Translations under genes and position numbers: made by a program | Notes under the pieces: generated by a model | What the model was told of the DNA's origin: nothing | Databases searched by the model: none | Seen by the model: the letters and a program-made list of their open reading frames with translations, nothing else | In this document: positions 1-6,519 of the stretch, piece by piece | Layout of the letters: every line of letters begins with the position of its first letter | How positions within the stretch are numbered: position 1 is the stretch's first letter | Origin: an uncultured Bacteroidales bacterium | GTDB taxonomy: Bacteria; Bacteroidota; Bacteroidia; Bacteroidales; Muribaculaceae | Length of the DNA stretch: 9,073 nt | NCBI GenBank assembly: GCA_900549375.1 | Contig: URNY01000112.1 | Location: 1-9,073 of the forward strand | Reading direction: 5' to 3'

Positions 1-60
1 CCTCGGGCTAACGCCCTGCGGTGTACGCGGTTACGAGGCCGTGCAGTCGCTCCATGACCC
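1..60. other. GC-rich, fold-prone sequence at the left edge, unassigned
   Basis: This stretch is about 68% GC, unlike the AT-rich gaps between the other genes here. It can form nested pairs: CCTCG (1-5) with CGAGG (34-38), enclosing GGC (6-8) with GCC (13-15) and GCG (18-20) with CGC (26-28), a small three-way-junction shape. It lies just downstream of the GIN-domain lipoprotein gene on its strand, so it could be part of a terminator, a REP-like palindromic repeat, or the end of a rightward gene. One plus-strand frame is open from base 2 to a TAG at 95-97 and would overlap the lipoprotein gene tail-to-tail. The window edge prevents a decision. Confidence 0.3.
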
Positions 61-64
61 TCAT

Positions 65-937
65 TCAATCGGGGAAGGAGTAGTGCTCGGTGCTTAGGTC
101 TTTGTTCTTGGGCTTGCCGTAGCAGGTGATGTGGGTGATGCTGGTGGTCTTGCCGGTGAAGGATTGAGAGGCGTGACAGGTTATGTCGCCTGTGCCGGTG
201 GCGGAAGCGCGGACATCTTCCGCCCGCATGTTGCGGGCATAGATGTCGCCGGTTCCGGAATCGGAATATCTTGCCGAATGGGTTGTGCCGGAAAGACGGA
301 TATCGCCGGTGCCGGTGAGCGAGGCATTCACATCGGAACGGCATGAGAGCTGGGCTTTGATGTCGCCTGTGCCGTTTAGCTGGAGTTTTGCCGTCTCACA
401 GGTTCCATAAAGCGAGATATCGCCGGTCCCATTGAGGATGGATGTGAGAAAGTCGCATTCCAGAGCCGGAATATCTATATCACCTGTACCGTTAAGCTTC
501 ATGGAGAGCGTCGGCGTGCGGAAAGTGCCTCTGAACTCAATGTCGCCCGTACCTGAAGATACAATATTATCGAGGGTTCGGACGGTGATGTAAACTTCCA
601 TATCGAAATCCTGCAAATTGTCCTTTCCGTTTAATACGGATATTGTGAGCTCTCCGTTGTCGTATCTGAAATCGCCGTATTTCATGACGTTGTCGGAAGC
701 CTTCACTTCTATCTTCTGTCGGTTACCCTGAGTAACAAATACGTCCTGAAGCCCATCCAGTTTGATTCTGGTGACTTCTCCGAAATTCAGAGTTTTGGTT
801 ACGACATTCCCGGAGGAGACGATTCTGTTTTTCGAGATACGGATGTTTTTGCCATTCAGAGTCGAGGAGATACAACCCGAAAGAGTCAGGGCGCTGAGCA
901 AAATAGTTGCAATTGAAAGGTTTCGAGTAAGTTTCAT
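65..937 (-). CDS. GIN-domain (DUF2807) lipoprotein with seven GTGDI repeats
   Basis: Predicted surface or periplasmic lipoprotein of 290 aa. Residues 1-22 form a lipoprotein signal: basic MKLTRN start, hydrophobic stretch, then a lipobox LSGC with the acylated Cys at about residue 22. A beta-rich head follows (about 45-125), then a tandem region where GTGDI recurs at about residues 129, 150, 170, 189, 209, 228 and 248, a 19-21 residue period typical of a beta-helix. This matches the family annotated as putative auto-transporter adhesin head GIN domain (DUF2807), common in Bacteroidetes; its molecular function is unknown. I chose the ATG at 937; an in-frame GTG lies directly before it at 940. 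No Shine-Dalgarno is visible, only A-rich sequence. It follows the M13 peptidase gene across a 69-nt gap containing a strong hairpin and shows no promoter of its own, so read-through from that gene is likely. Family assignment is firm; an adhesion role is not shown. Confidence 0.88.
   Translation of the reverse strand: MKLTRNLSIATILLSALTLSGCISSTLNGKNIRISKNRIVSSGNVVTKTLNFGEVTRIKLDGLQDVFVTQGNRQKIEVKASDNVMKYGDFRYDNGELTISVLNGKDNLQDFDMEVYITVRTLDNIVSSGTGDIEFRGTFRTPTLSMKLNGTGDIDIPALECDFLTSILNGTGDISLYGTCETAKLQLNGTGDIKAQLSCRSDVNASLTGTGDIRLSGTTHSARYSDSGTGDIYARNMRAEDVRASATGTGDITCHASQSFTGKTTSITHITCYGKPKNKDLSTEHYSFPD
182..553 (-). repeat. Seven-copy GTGDI coding repeat, about 60-nt period
   Basis: Within the GIN-domain lipoprotein gene, 15-nt units encoding GTGDI occur at 182-196, 242-256, 299-313, 359-373, 416-430, 476-490 and 539-553, spaced 57-63 nt. 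The codons differ between copies (ACA, ACC or ACG for Thr; GAT or GAC for Asp; ATA, ATC or ATT for Ile), so the units are conserved as protein rather than as DNA. They are probably the turns of a beta-solenoid. Confidence 0.9.
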
Positions 938-952
938 CACTTATTTATTTTT

Positions 953-990
953 AACCGTCCGGAATTAATGATATAAGATTCCGGACGGTT
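953..990 (-). terminator. Perfect 13-bp inverted repeat between the M13 peptidase and lipoprotein genes
   Basis: AACCGTCCGGAAT (953-965) and ATTCCGGACGGTT (978-990) are perfect complements around a 12-nt AT-rich loop. The hairpin begins 16 nt past the stop codon of the M13 peptidase gene and ends 15 nt before the ATG of the lipoprotein gene. Read leftward, the bases after the stem are A-rich (AAAAATAAATAA), not a T-tract, so it is not a classic intrinsic terminator in either direction. It may act as a partial terminator, an mRNA-stabilising 3' end, or a protein-binding palindrome. The structure is certain; the function is inferred. Confidence 0.55.
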
Positions 991-1006
991 TGGGATTACA
1001 GATTAA

Positions 1007-3049
1007 TTACCAGATGATCACCCTCTCGGATTCGGGACGGAACATCGGGTCGCCTTCAACGATGCCGAATGCCTCGAAGAAGGGCTGGATATTTTTCAGA
1101 GTCACGTTCACACGGTTGATGCCGAGCGAGTGGGGGTCGCCTGCTGTGAGGGAACGGATTTCTTCGGGACGTATGTTGTTGGCCCAGAGATTTGCAAAAT
1201 TGAGGTAGAACACTTTCATGGGTTCGATGCCGTCGATTTTAGCGCTCTCGGCGTTCACATCCACACCTTTCTTTTTCTGAGAGTCGAGGAAGGCCGTGCG
1301 GGCGATTCTGATACCTCCCTGATCGGCGATATTCTCGCCCAGAGTATACTGTCCATTGGCGTGAAGGCCGGGAAGAACTTCTACGGCGCTGAACTGATCG
1401 GCAAGACCCTGCGTGAGTTTGCTGAATGCCTCGGCATCCTCGGGAGTCCACCAGTTCACCATATTTCCCTTTGCATCGAAGTTGCAGCCCTGGTCGTCGA
1501 ATCCGTGCGTGAGCTCATGACCGATCACGACTCCGATTCCGCCATAGTTCTCGGCATCGCTCGAATTGGCGTCGAAGAAAGGAGCCTGAAGAATACCTGC
1601 AGGGAACACGATCTCGTTGTTGATCGGGCTGTAGTAGGCGTTGATGGTCTGCGGAGTCATTCCCCATTCCGTGCGGTCTACGGGCTTGCCCCATTTCTCA
1701 TAATATCTCTCGGCTGCCCAAAGCTGGGCGTTGTGGATATTCTCCCAATAGGAGAGGGCCGGATCGATGCTGAGTTTGGAATAGTCTTTCCATTTGTCGG
1801 GATAGCCGATTTTCACTGTGATGGCATTGAGTTTCTTCATTGCCTGCACTTTAGTGTCGTCCGACATCCAGGGAAGATGCATGATGTGCTTGCCGAGGGC
1901 GTTGCGGAGATTCTCCACAAGACCTTCCATGTATATCTTGGAGCTTTCGGGGAAATACTGCTCTACATAGAGCTTTCCGATTCCCTCGCCCATGATGCCT
2001 TCGGTTGTGCCGAGGGCTTTCTTCCAGCGGGGACGTGGCTGCTGAACACCGCTGAATACCTTGTTGAACTCAAACGAAGCGTCGGCGAATGCATCGCTCA
2101 GATAGGGGGAAGCGGCGCTTACATATTCCCAGAGATAGAGGTCCTTCTTCTCGCGGTCGGAAAGCCGGGCCATGAGGTCGTTGCCCTGCTTAACGGTGTT
2201 GAGCTCGGTCACAATTACATTTTCGGGAGTGGCGATGCCCATTGTCTCGATAAAGAAACGATCCCAGGGGAATGCCGGATACAATTCCTTAAGCTGCTTG
2301 ATGGAACGGGGATTGTACATGGCCGGAATGTTGCGGCTCTGCTCGCGTGTCCATGTTGAGTCGGCGATAAGCGTTTCTATCTTCAATACATTCTTAGCTA
2401 TACGGGAAGCGTCTTTCTTGGAATAGCCGGCATTTTGCATCTGAGTTTTGATAAGTTTCTCATAAGCGGTACGCACGTCCTTGTTGCGCTTGTCGTTGAG
2501 AAGATAATAGTCGCGGTCGCCGAGGCCGAGGCCCGGGGCAGCCACATACATGGCGTAGACATTGCTGTTGGCGAGATCTTCCTGCGGTCCGGCGTTCATA
2601 AAGGGAGAACCGTAGTTCTTGTGGATCCAGAGGAAGAGGTCTTCCATCTCGGCCGGAGCGGCGTTCTCGATGCGTGCGAGATCGGCCTTGATAGGCTGGA
2701 TGCCGAGCTGATTGCGTCTTATGGAATCCATGCCCTGCTCATAGATGGTGGCGATTTTGAAAGCATCGGTTCCGGGAGCGGGGTTCTTTGCCGAAAGGCC
2801 GGTAACGATACGTTTCACGCGGTTGTTGCTCGAATCGTTCAGGATGTTGAACTGTCCATAGCGCGAATACTCCGGCGTCAAAGGATGCGATTCCATCCAT
2901 TTTTTATTCACATGGTTGTAGAAATCGGCCTTTGGCGAAATGGAATTGTCGATGCCCGAAGCGTTCAGACTTTTCAGATGCTCCTGAGCCATCGCTCCCG
3001 TAAGAGCGACGCTCAGCGAAGCAAATGTTAGAATTGTTTTTAATCTCAT
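1007..3049 (-). CDS. Secreted M13-family zinc endopeptidase (neprilysin/PepO-like)
   Basis: Zinc metalloendopeptidase of 680 aa, the normal length for family M13, which cleaves peptides outside the cytoplasm. Residues 1-21 are a cleavable signal peptide (MRLKTIL, hydrophobic core, cut after GAMA); there is no lipobox Cys. The M13 N-terminal domain spans about 37-410. The catalytic part has the substrate-binding NAYYSP motif at 470-475, the zinc motif HELTH at 511-515 (His511, Glu512, His515), and the third zinc ligand in GENIAD at 571-576 (Glu572, with Asp576). The RVN motif at 646-648 and the C-terminal Trp680 are also family hallmarks. All key residues are present, so it should be active. 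A 65-nt A/T-rich gap separates it from menF; I found no consensus TAnnTTTG promoter there. The GIN-domain lipoprotein gene lies downstream in the same direction. The physiological substrate cannot be inferred. I leave the symbol empty because pepO is used loosely for this family. Confidence 0.96.
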   Translation of the reverse strand: MRLKTILTFASLSVALTGAMAQEHLKSLNASGIDNSISPKADFYNHVNKKWMESHPLTPEYSRYGQFNILNDSSNNRVKRIVTGLSAKNPAPGTDAFKIATIYEQGMDSIRRNQLGIQPIKADLARIENAAPAEMEDLFLWIHKNYGSPFMNAGPQEDLANSNVYAMYVAAPGLGLGDRDYYLLNDKRNKDVRTAYEKLIKTQMQNAGYSKKDASRIAKNVLKIETLIADSTWTREQSRNIPAMYNPRSIKQLKELYPAFPWDRFFIETMGIATPENVIVTELNTVKQGNDLMARLSDREKKDLYLWEYVSAASPYLSDAFADASFEFNKVFSGVQQPRPRWKKALGTTEGIMGEGIGKLYVEQYFPESSKIYMEGLVENLRNALGKHIMHLPWMSDDTKVQAMKKLNAITVKIGYPDKWKDYSKLSIDPALSYWENIHNAQLWAAERYYEKWGKPVDRTEWGMTPQTINAYYSPINNEIVFPAGILQAPFFDANSSDAENYGGIGVVIGHELTHGFDDQGCNFDAKGNMVNWWTPEDAEAFSKLTQGLADQFSAVEVLPGLHANGQYTLGENIADQGGIRIARTAFLDSQKKKGVDVNAESAKIDGIEPMKVFYLNFANLWANNIRPEEIRSLTAGDPHSLGINRVNVTLKNIQPFFEAFGIVEGDPMFRPESERVIIW

Positions 3050-3114
3050 ACTTATCTCTTGTTTAGTTAAGACTCTTTTTATAGTTTTTTGTGACAGAAA
3101 AATGTTTTAAAAGT

Positions 3115-4128
3115 TCATGTGGGAATCAGTTTTGAGATTATTCCCGACGATTTGCGTTCGGTTTCCTCCCATTCTGCATCCGGATCGGAGAACCTGGTGA
3201 TTCCGCCTCCGGCGAAATTGCACCAGCCTGATGGCGCGAGCCATACGGAACGCAGATTCACGTAGAGGGAGAAATTCCCGGCATCATGAAAAGGTCCGCA
3301 GAAACCTCCGTACCAACCCCGTTCGAACCGTTCATTCTCTCTTATGAGCGCGAGGCTTTCCTCGCGGGGCATGCCGCATAAGGCTGGCGTGGGGGAGAGA
3401 GCGGCGAGAAACGAGGCAGTGTCGGAGAGAAATCTTTGGGATTTTTCCGGCGAAAAAACGGAGGAGAATAGATGCTCCACATTTCCTGCTTTTCGCGTCA
3501 TCGGCCCTTCGCAAAGGGGTGTCATTCCATATTTGACGAAAAGTGATGTCAAAAAGTTTCTGACGATGATGTGTTCCTCAAGATTTTTATCATCCCAGAG
3601 ATCTTCTTCGCCGACTGGTCTCGTGCCGGCCAAAGCGCAAGACCGGACTCCCTCGGAATCCGCCATGAGCAACAATTCGGGAGAAGCTCCAATCCACGTT
3701 CCACTCAGAGGCGTGTGGAAAAGGAATATGAAGGCATCGGGGAAAGCGGCCGCCAACGCATCGAACGACCGGAGCAGATCGAAACGTCCGGTTCCGCATA
3801 CGGCGCGGGCAGCTATTGTCTTTTTGAGAGGGTTGCCGCCGATGCTTTCGATTATTGCCAGAACCTCGGCACGATGTTCTTCTCGCGTGGTGGATTTTGC
3901 GGGAAGGTCGTAGAGTTGAGCGGCGCTGTCGTGAGCGACGGCGAGGGCCTCTATCTCTTCAGGACCGATCATCCCGTAATCGGATATGGATAGAATGCCC
4001 GCGGAGGGATTGCAGAACGGAGCTATTATGAACGAATCATCAGGCAGACCATGCGAGCAAACCCCTTTACGGCTAACCGTAAGACTTTCCCGCGGTTTGC
4101 GGTAGATATAGAAACTGTCGGTTTTCAT
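3115..4128 (-). CDS. menF: Isochorismate synthase (menaquinone pathway)
   Basis: Chorismate-binding enzyme of 337 aa, shorter than E. coli MenF (about 430 aa) but usual for Bacteroidetes. It isomerises chorismate to isochorismate, the first step toward menaquinone, in the cytoplasm. Visible family motifs, in order: KTIAAR with the presumed catalytic Lys103, SPELLL (149-154), AGTRP (167-171), EEHIIV (184-189) with the presumed general acid Glu, NVEHLFS (216-222), SPTPALCG (245-252), GWYGGFCGP (271-279), LYVNLRS (288-294), AGGGI (306-310), and EWEE (319-322) with the Mg-binding glutamates. EntC has HPTPA where this protein has SPTPA; as far as I recall, Ser is common in Bacteroidetes relatives. 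It follows rimO by 43 nt with no visible promoter, so it is probably co-transcribed. No other men gene is in the window. Anthranilate and aminodeoxychorismate synthases share the fold, but the PTPA and AGGGI context favours isochorismate synthase. Confidence 0.88.
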   Translation of the reverse strand: MKTDSFYIYRKPRESLTVSRKGVCSHGLPDDSFIIAPFCNPSAGILSISDYGMIGPEEIEALAVAHDSAAQLYDLPAKSTTREEHRAEVLAIIESIGGNPLKKTIAARAVCGTGRFDLLRSFDALAAAFPDAFIFLFHTPLSGTWIGASPELLLMADSEGVRSCALAGTRPVGEEDLWDDKNLEEHIIVRNFLTSLFVKYGMTPLCEGPMTRKAGNVEHLFSSVFSPEKSQRFLSDTASFLAALSPTPALCGMPREESLALIRENERFERGWYGGFCGPFHDAGNFSLYVNLRSVWLAPSGWCNFAGGGITRFSDPDAEWEETERKSSGIISKLIPT

Positions 4129-4137
4129 GGCCCTGTA

Positions 4138-4152
4138 TCCCCGGCTTGGGGA
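4138..4152 (-). promoter_or_regulatory. Small GC hairpin just before menF
   Basis: TCCCC (4138-4142) pairs with GGGGA (4148-4152) around a 5-nt loop, ending 9 nt before the menF ATG. Just upstream on the minus strand, between the rimO stop and the hairpin, TTATTATTC is followed after one T by ATTATTATTC, a short near-direct repeat. This could tune menF translation after rimO or be chance; nothing else supports a regulatory role. Confidence 0.25.
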
Positions 4153-4171
4153 ATAATAATTAGAATAATAA

Positions 4172-5491
4172 CTATTCTACGGCTGTCGCCTCGAAATCAA
4201 ATGGATAAGCTTCGGTTATGCGTGCGGTGACAAACTCTCCGGGAGCGACATCTGAATTCTGCACATAGTAATTCATATCGACTTCCGGGCTGTCCCATTC
4301 CGAACGGCACACCCGTGTGTTTCCCTCTGTTTCATCAACGATAAGACGAACCTCCTTGCCGATCATGCCGGCGTTCAGTTCCTCGTAGATTTCCGACTGG
4401 GTCTGCATGAGTAGGTCAAGACGGCGCTGTTTCACCTCTTCAGGGATGTTGTCGTCGAGATTTTTTGCAGCCCAGGTATCATCCTCCTCCGAATAAGCGA
4501 AAGCGCCAATGCGGTCGAATTTCATCTCCTTCACGAATTCGAGCAATTCCTCGAATTCCTTTTCACCCTCGCCCGGGAAGCCCACCATCAGAGTGGTGCG
4601 GATCTTTATTCCCGGCACCCGGCGGCGAATTTCGCGTAGCAACGCTCTTGTCTCGTCTCCCGTGATATGGCGGCGCATGTTGGTCAGCACCTTGTCGGAG
4701 ATATGCTGGAGCGCTATGTCGAGATATTTGCATACGTTATCTCGCTTTGCCATCACGTCGAGGATATCCTTCGGGAAATCCGTGGGATAAGCGTAATGTA
4801 GACGTATCCATTCCACGCCCGGGATGTCGGCCATCCTGTCGATCAGCTCTGCAAGTTTATGGCTGCCGTAGAGATCGAGGCCATAAGAAGAGAGATCCTG
4901 GGCTATGACGTTGAATTCCTTCACACCCTCGGCCACAAGGGTCTTCGTTTCTTCGATAATCTCCTCGATCGGGCGCGAAGTGTGTCTCCCTGTTATCAGG
5001 GGAATAGCGCAAAACGCGCAAAAGCGGTTGCATCCTTCGGATATTTTGAGATAAGCCGAATGTTTTGGCGTTGTCAGGGTCCTTTCCCACGGACGCGGAG
5101 CATCTCCGTGAAGCCGGTCGGGGAGGGAGGCGATGAAATCCTTCCAGTCGAATTTGCCGTACCAGCGGTCAACTTCCGGTATCTCGCCCGGAAGTTCATC
5201 GCGATATCTCTGACTAAGGCATCCCATGGCAACAATGGAGCCGATCTTTCCCTCTTTTTTAGCCTCAGCGAGGCCGAGAAGCATGTCGATCGATTCCTCC
5301 TTGGCATCCTGAATAAACCCGCATGTATTTACAACCACGTATTCACCCTCGGGATTTTCCGGGTTATGGCGGACAGTATAACCTTTTGAAGAGAGTTGCC
5401 TGATAAGACGTTCCGAATCTATCAGATTCTTCGAACATCCCATTGATATGATATCAATACGGTTTTTAATCATGGGCTTGCAACGATACAT
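4172..5491 (-). CDS. rimO: Ribosomal protein S12 methylthiotransferase
   Basis: Radical-SAM enzyme, 439 aa as listed, that adds a methylthio group to the conserved Asp of ribosomal protein S12 (Asp89 in E. coli). The N-terminal UPF0004 domain carries the three Cys ligands of the auxiliary cluster: Cys19 (MGCSKN), Cys57 (NTCGF) and Cys91 (MGCLSQ). The radical-SAM domain has CNRFCAFC with Cys154, Cys158 and Cys161. A TRAM domain fills about 370-436. The GCSKN and NTCGFI wording and the length fit RimO rather than MiaB. The ATG at 5491 abuts the ftsY stop (TGAATG), suggesting translational coupling. A second ATG at 5473 (Met7, MIKNRIDIIS) fits the usual family N-terminus better and may be the real start, giving 433 aa. 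It should share the ftsY transcript. All cluster ligands are intact. Confidence 0.96.
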   Translation of the reverse strand: MYRCKPMIKNRIDIISMGCSKNLIDSERLIRQLSSKGYTVRHNPENPEGEYVVVNTCGFIQDAKEESIDMLLGLAEAKKEGKIGSIVAMGCLSQRYRDELPGEIPEVDRWYGKFDWKDFIASLPDRLHGDAPRPWERTLTTPKHSAYLKISEGCNRFCAFCAIPLITGRHTSRPIEEIIEETKTLVAEGVKEFNVIAQDLSSYGLDLYGSHKLAELIDRMADIPGVEWIRLHYAYPTDFPKDILDVMAKRDNVCKYLDIALQHISDKVLTNMRRHITGDETRALLREIRRRVPGIKIRTTLMVGFPGEGEKEFEELLEFVKEMKFDRIGAFAYSEEDDTWAAKNLDDNIPEEVKQRRLDLLMQTQSEIYEELNAGMIGKEVRLIVDETEGNTRVCRSEWDSPEVDMNYYVQNSDVAPGEFVTARITEAYPFDFEATAVE

Positions 5492-6454
5492 TCAGACTGC
5501 ATCTCCGAAGAGAGAACGGACGAATTCTTCGGGATGGAAAATCTGCAGATCCTCCACACCTTCACCAAGACCGATATATTTTACGGGTATCCGGAACTGG
5601 TCGCTGATGCCGATTACCACGCCCCCTTTGGAAGTGCCGTCAAGTTTTGTTATGGCGAGAGCGTTGACTTCGGTGGCGGCCACAAACTGGCGGGCCTGTT
5701 CGAAAGCGTTCTGACCGGTGGAACCGTCGAGCACCAGAAGAACCTCCTGCGGAGCATCGGGCACTACACGCTTCATAACATTCTTTACCTTTGTCAGCTC
5801 CTGCATCAGGCCGATCTTGTTGTGGAGCCTGCCGGCCGTATCTATAATGACTACATCGGCGCCCTGCGCCTTTGCCGATGAAAGAGTATCGAAGGCCACA
5901 GCAGCCGGGTCGCTTCCCATTTTCTGCTTGATCACCGGGACACCGATTCGTTCACCCCAGATGTCAAGCTGTTCGATGGCGGCGGCGCGAAAAGTATCGG
6001 CTGCTCCGAGAATAACTTTGTTGCCGGCCTGTTTATATTGGTAGGCGAGTTTACCAATGGTAGTGGTTTTACCCACGCCATTGACCCCTACAACAAGAAT
6101 CACGTAAGGTTTCTTCTCGGCTGGAATCTTGAAATCTTCCAAGTTTTCGCTATTTTCTGGCTTTGCGAGCATGTCGGAAATCTCCTCGCATAGAAGACCG
6201 CGAAGTTCGGCGCTTCCCAGATATTTGTCGCGGGCAACCCGCTTTTCGATTCTTTCGATGATTTTAAGAGTCGTGTCTACACCGACATCGCTCGTAACGA
6301 AAGCTTCCTCGAGATTGTCGAGCACATCATCGTCGATTTTGCTCTTGCCGGCAACGGCCTTGGAGATTTTATTCCATACGCCCTCTTTGGTTTTCTGCAA
6401 ACCATTGTCGAGAGTCTCTTTTTTCTTTTTGGAAAACAGCTTATTGAAAATCAT
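5492..6454 (-). CDS. ftsY: Signal recognition particle receptor
   Basis: SRP receptor GTPase of 320 aa. It docks SRP-bound ribosomes at the inner membrane so that membrane proteins insert co-translationally. Residues 1-40 are short and Lys-rich (FSKKKKE), a basic membrane-binding helix; the long acidic A domain of E. coli FtsY is absent, as is normal in this phylum. The four-helix N domain covers about 20-100. The GTPase G domain has the P-loop GVNGVGKTT (123-131), the insertion-box motif DTFRAAAIEQL (153-163), DTAGR (205-209), TKLDG (269-273) and the closing GLGEGVEDL (295-303), which marks FtsY rather than Ffh; no M domain follows. The start ATG is the only plausible one and lies 4 nt after a promoter -7 box. 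Its stop abuts rimO. The ftsY-rimO order is one I recall as common in Bacteroidetes. Confidence 0.98.
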   Translation of the reverse strand: MIFNKLFSKKKKETLDNGLQKTKEGVWNKISKAVAGKSKIDDDVLDNLEEAFVTSDVGVDTTLKIIERIEKRVARDKYLGSAELRGLLCEEISDMLAKPENSENLEDFKIPAEKKPYVILVVGVNGVGKTTTIGKLAYQYKQAGNKVILGAADTFRAAAIEQLDIWGERIGVPVIKQKMGSDPAAVAFDTLSSAKAQGADVVIIDTAGRLHNKIGLMQELTKVKNVMKRVVPDAPQEVLLVLDGSTGQNAFEQARQFVAATEVNALAITKLDGTSKGGVVIGISDQFRIPVKYIGLGEGVEDLQIFHPEEFVRSLFGDAV

Positions 6455-6458
6455 ACTA

Positions 6459-6489
6459 CAAAAATAGCAAAAAAAACGTATACAGCAAA
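6459..6489 (-). promoter_or_regulatory. Bacteroidetes-type promoter of ftsY
   Basis: On the minus strand, TTTG (6486-6489) is followed by a 19-nt spacer and TATTTTTG (6459-6466). This is a full match to the Bacteroidetes primary-sigma consensus TTTG-N19-21-TAnnTTTG. The -7 box ends only 4 nt before the ftsY ATG, so transcription would start at or within a base or two of the start codon. The spacer includes a run of eight T. It separates the ftsY-rimO(-menF) unit from pgeF. Confidence 0.75.
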
Positions 6490-6519
6490 GAAATCCGGCA
6501 TTCGATACTCAGCCTCTGC

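Noticed and set aside
8..64. 18-codon minus-strand ORF starting right after the lipoprotein stop
   Set aside because: It is too short to support, its peptide has no recognisable feature, and it falls in the GC-rich foldable sequence.
1130..2359. 409-codon plus-strand open frame opposite the M13 peptidase gene
   Set aside because: It is fully antisense to a gene with every catalytic motif intact, and its translation shows no recognisable domain. Long antisense frames are a common by-product of codon bias at this GC.
3085..3102. Near-palindrome with T-run and A-run arms in the gap between menF and the M13 peptidase gene
   Set aside because: The arms are mostly homopolymer A/T with a mismatch, so it is expected by chance in an AT-rich gap. 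It is neither a convincing terminator nor a recognised operator.
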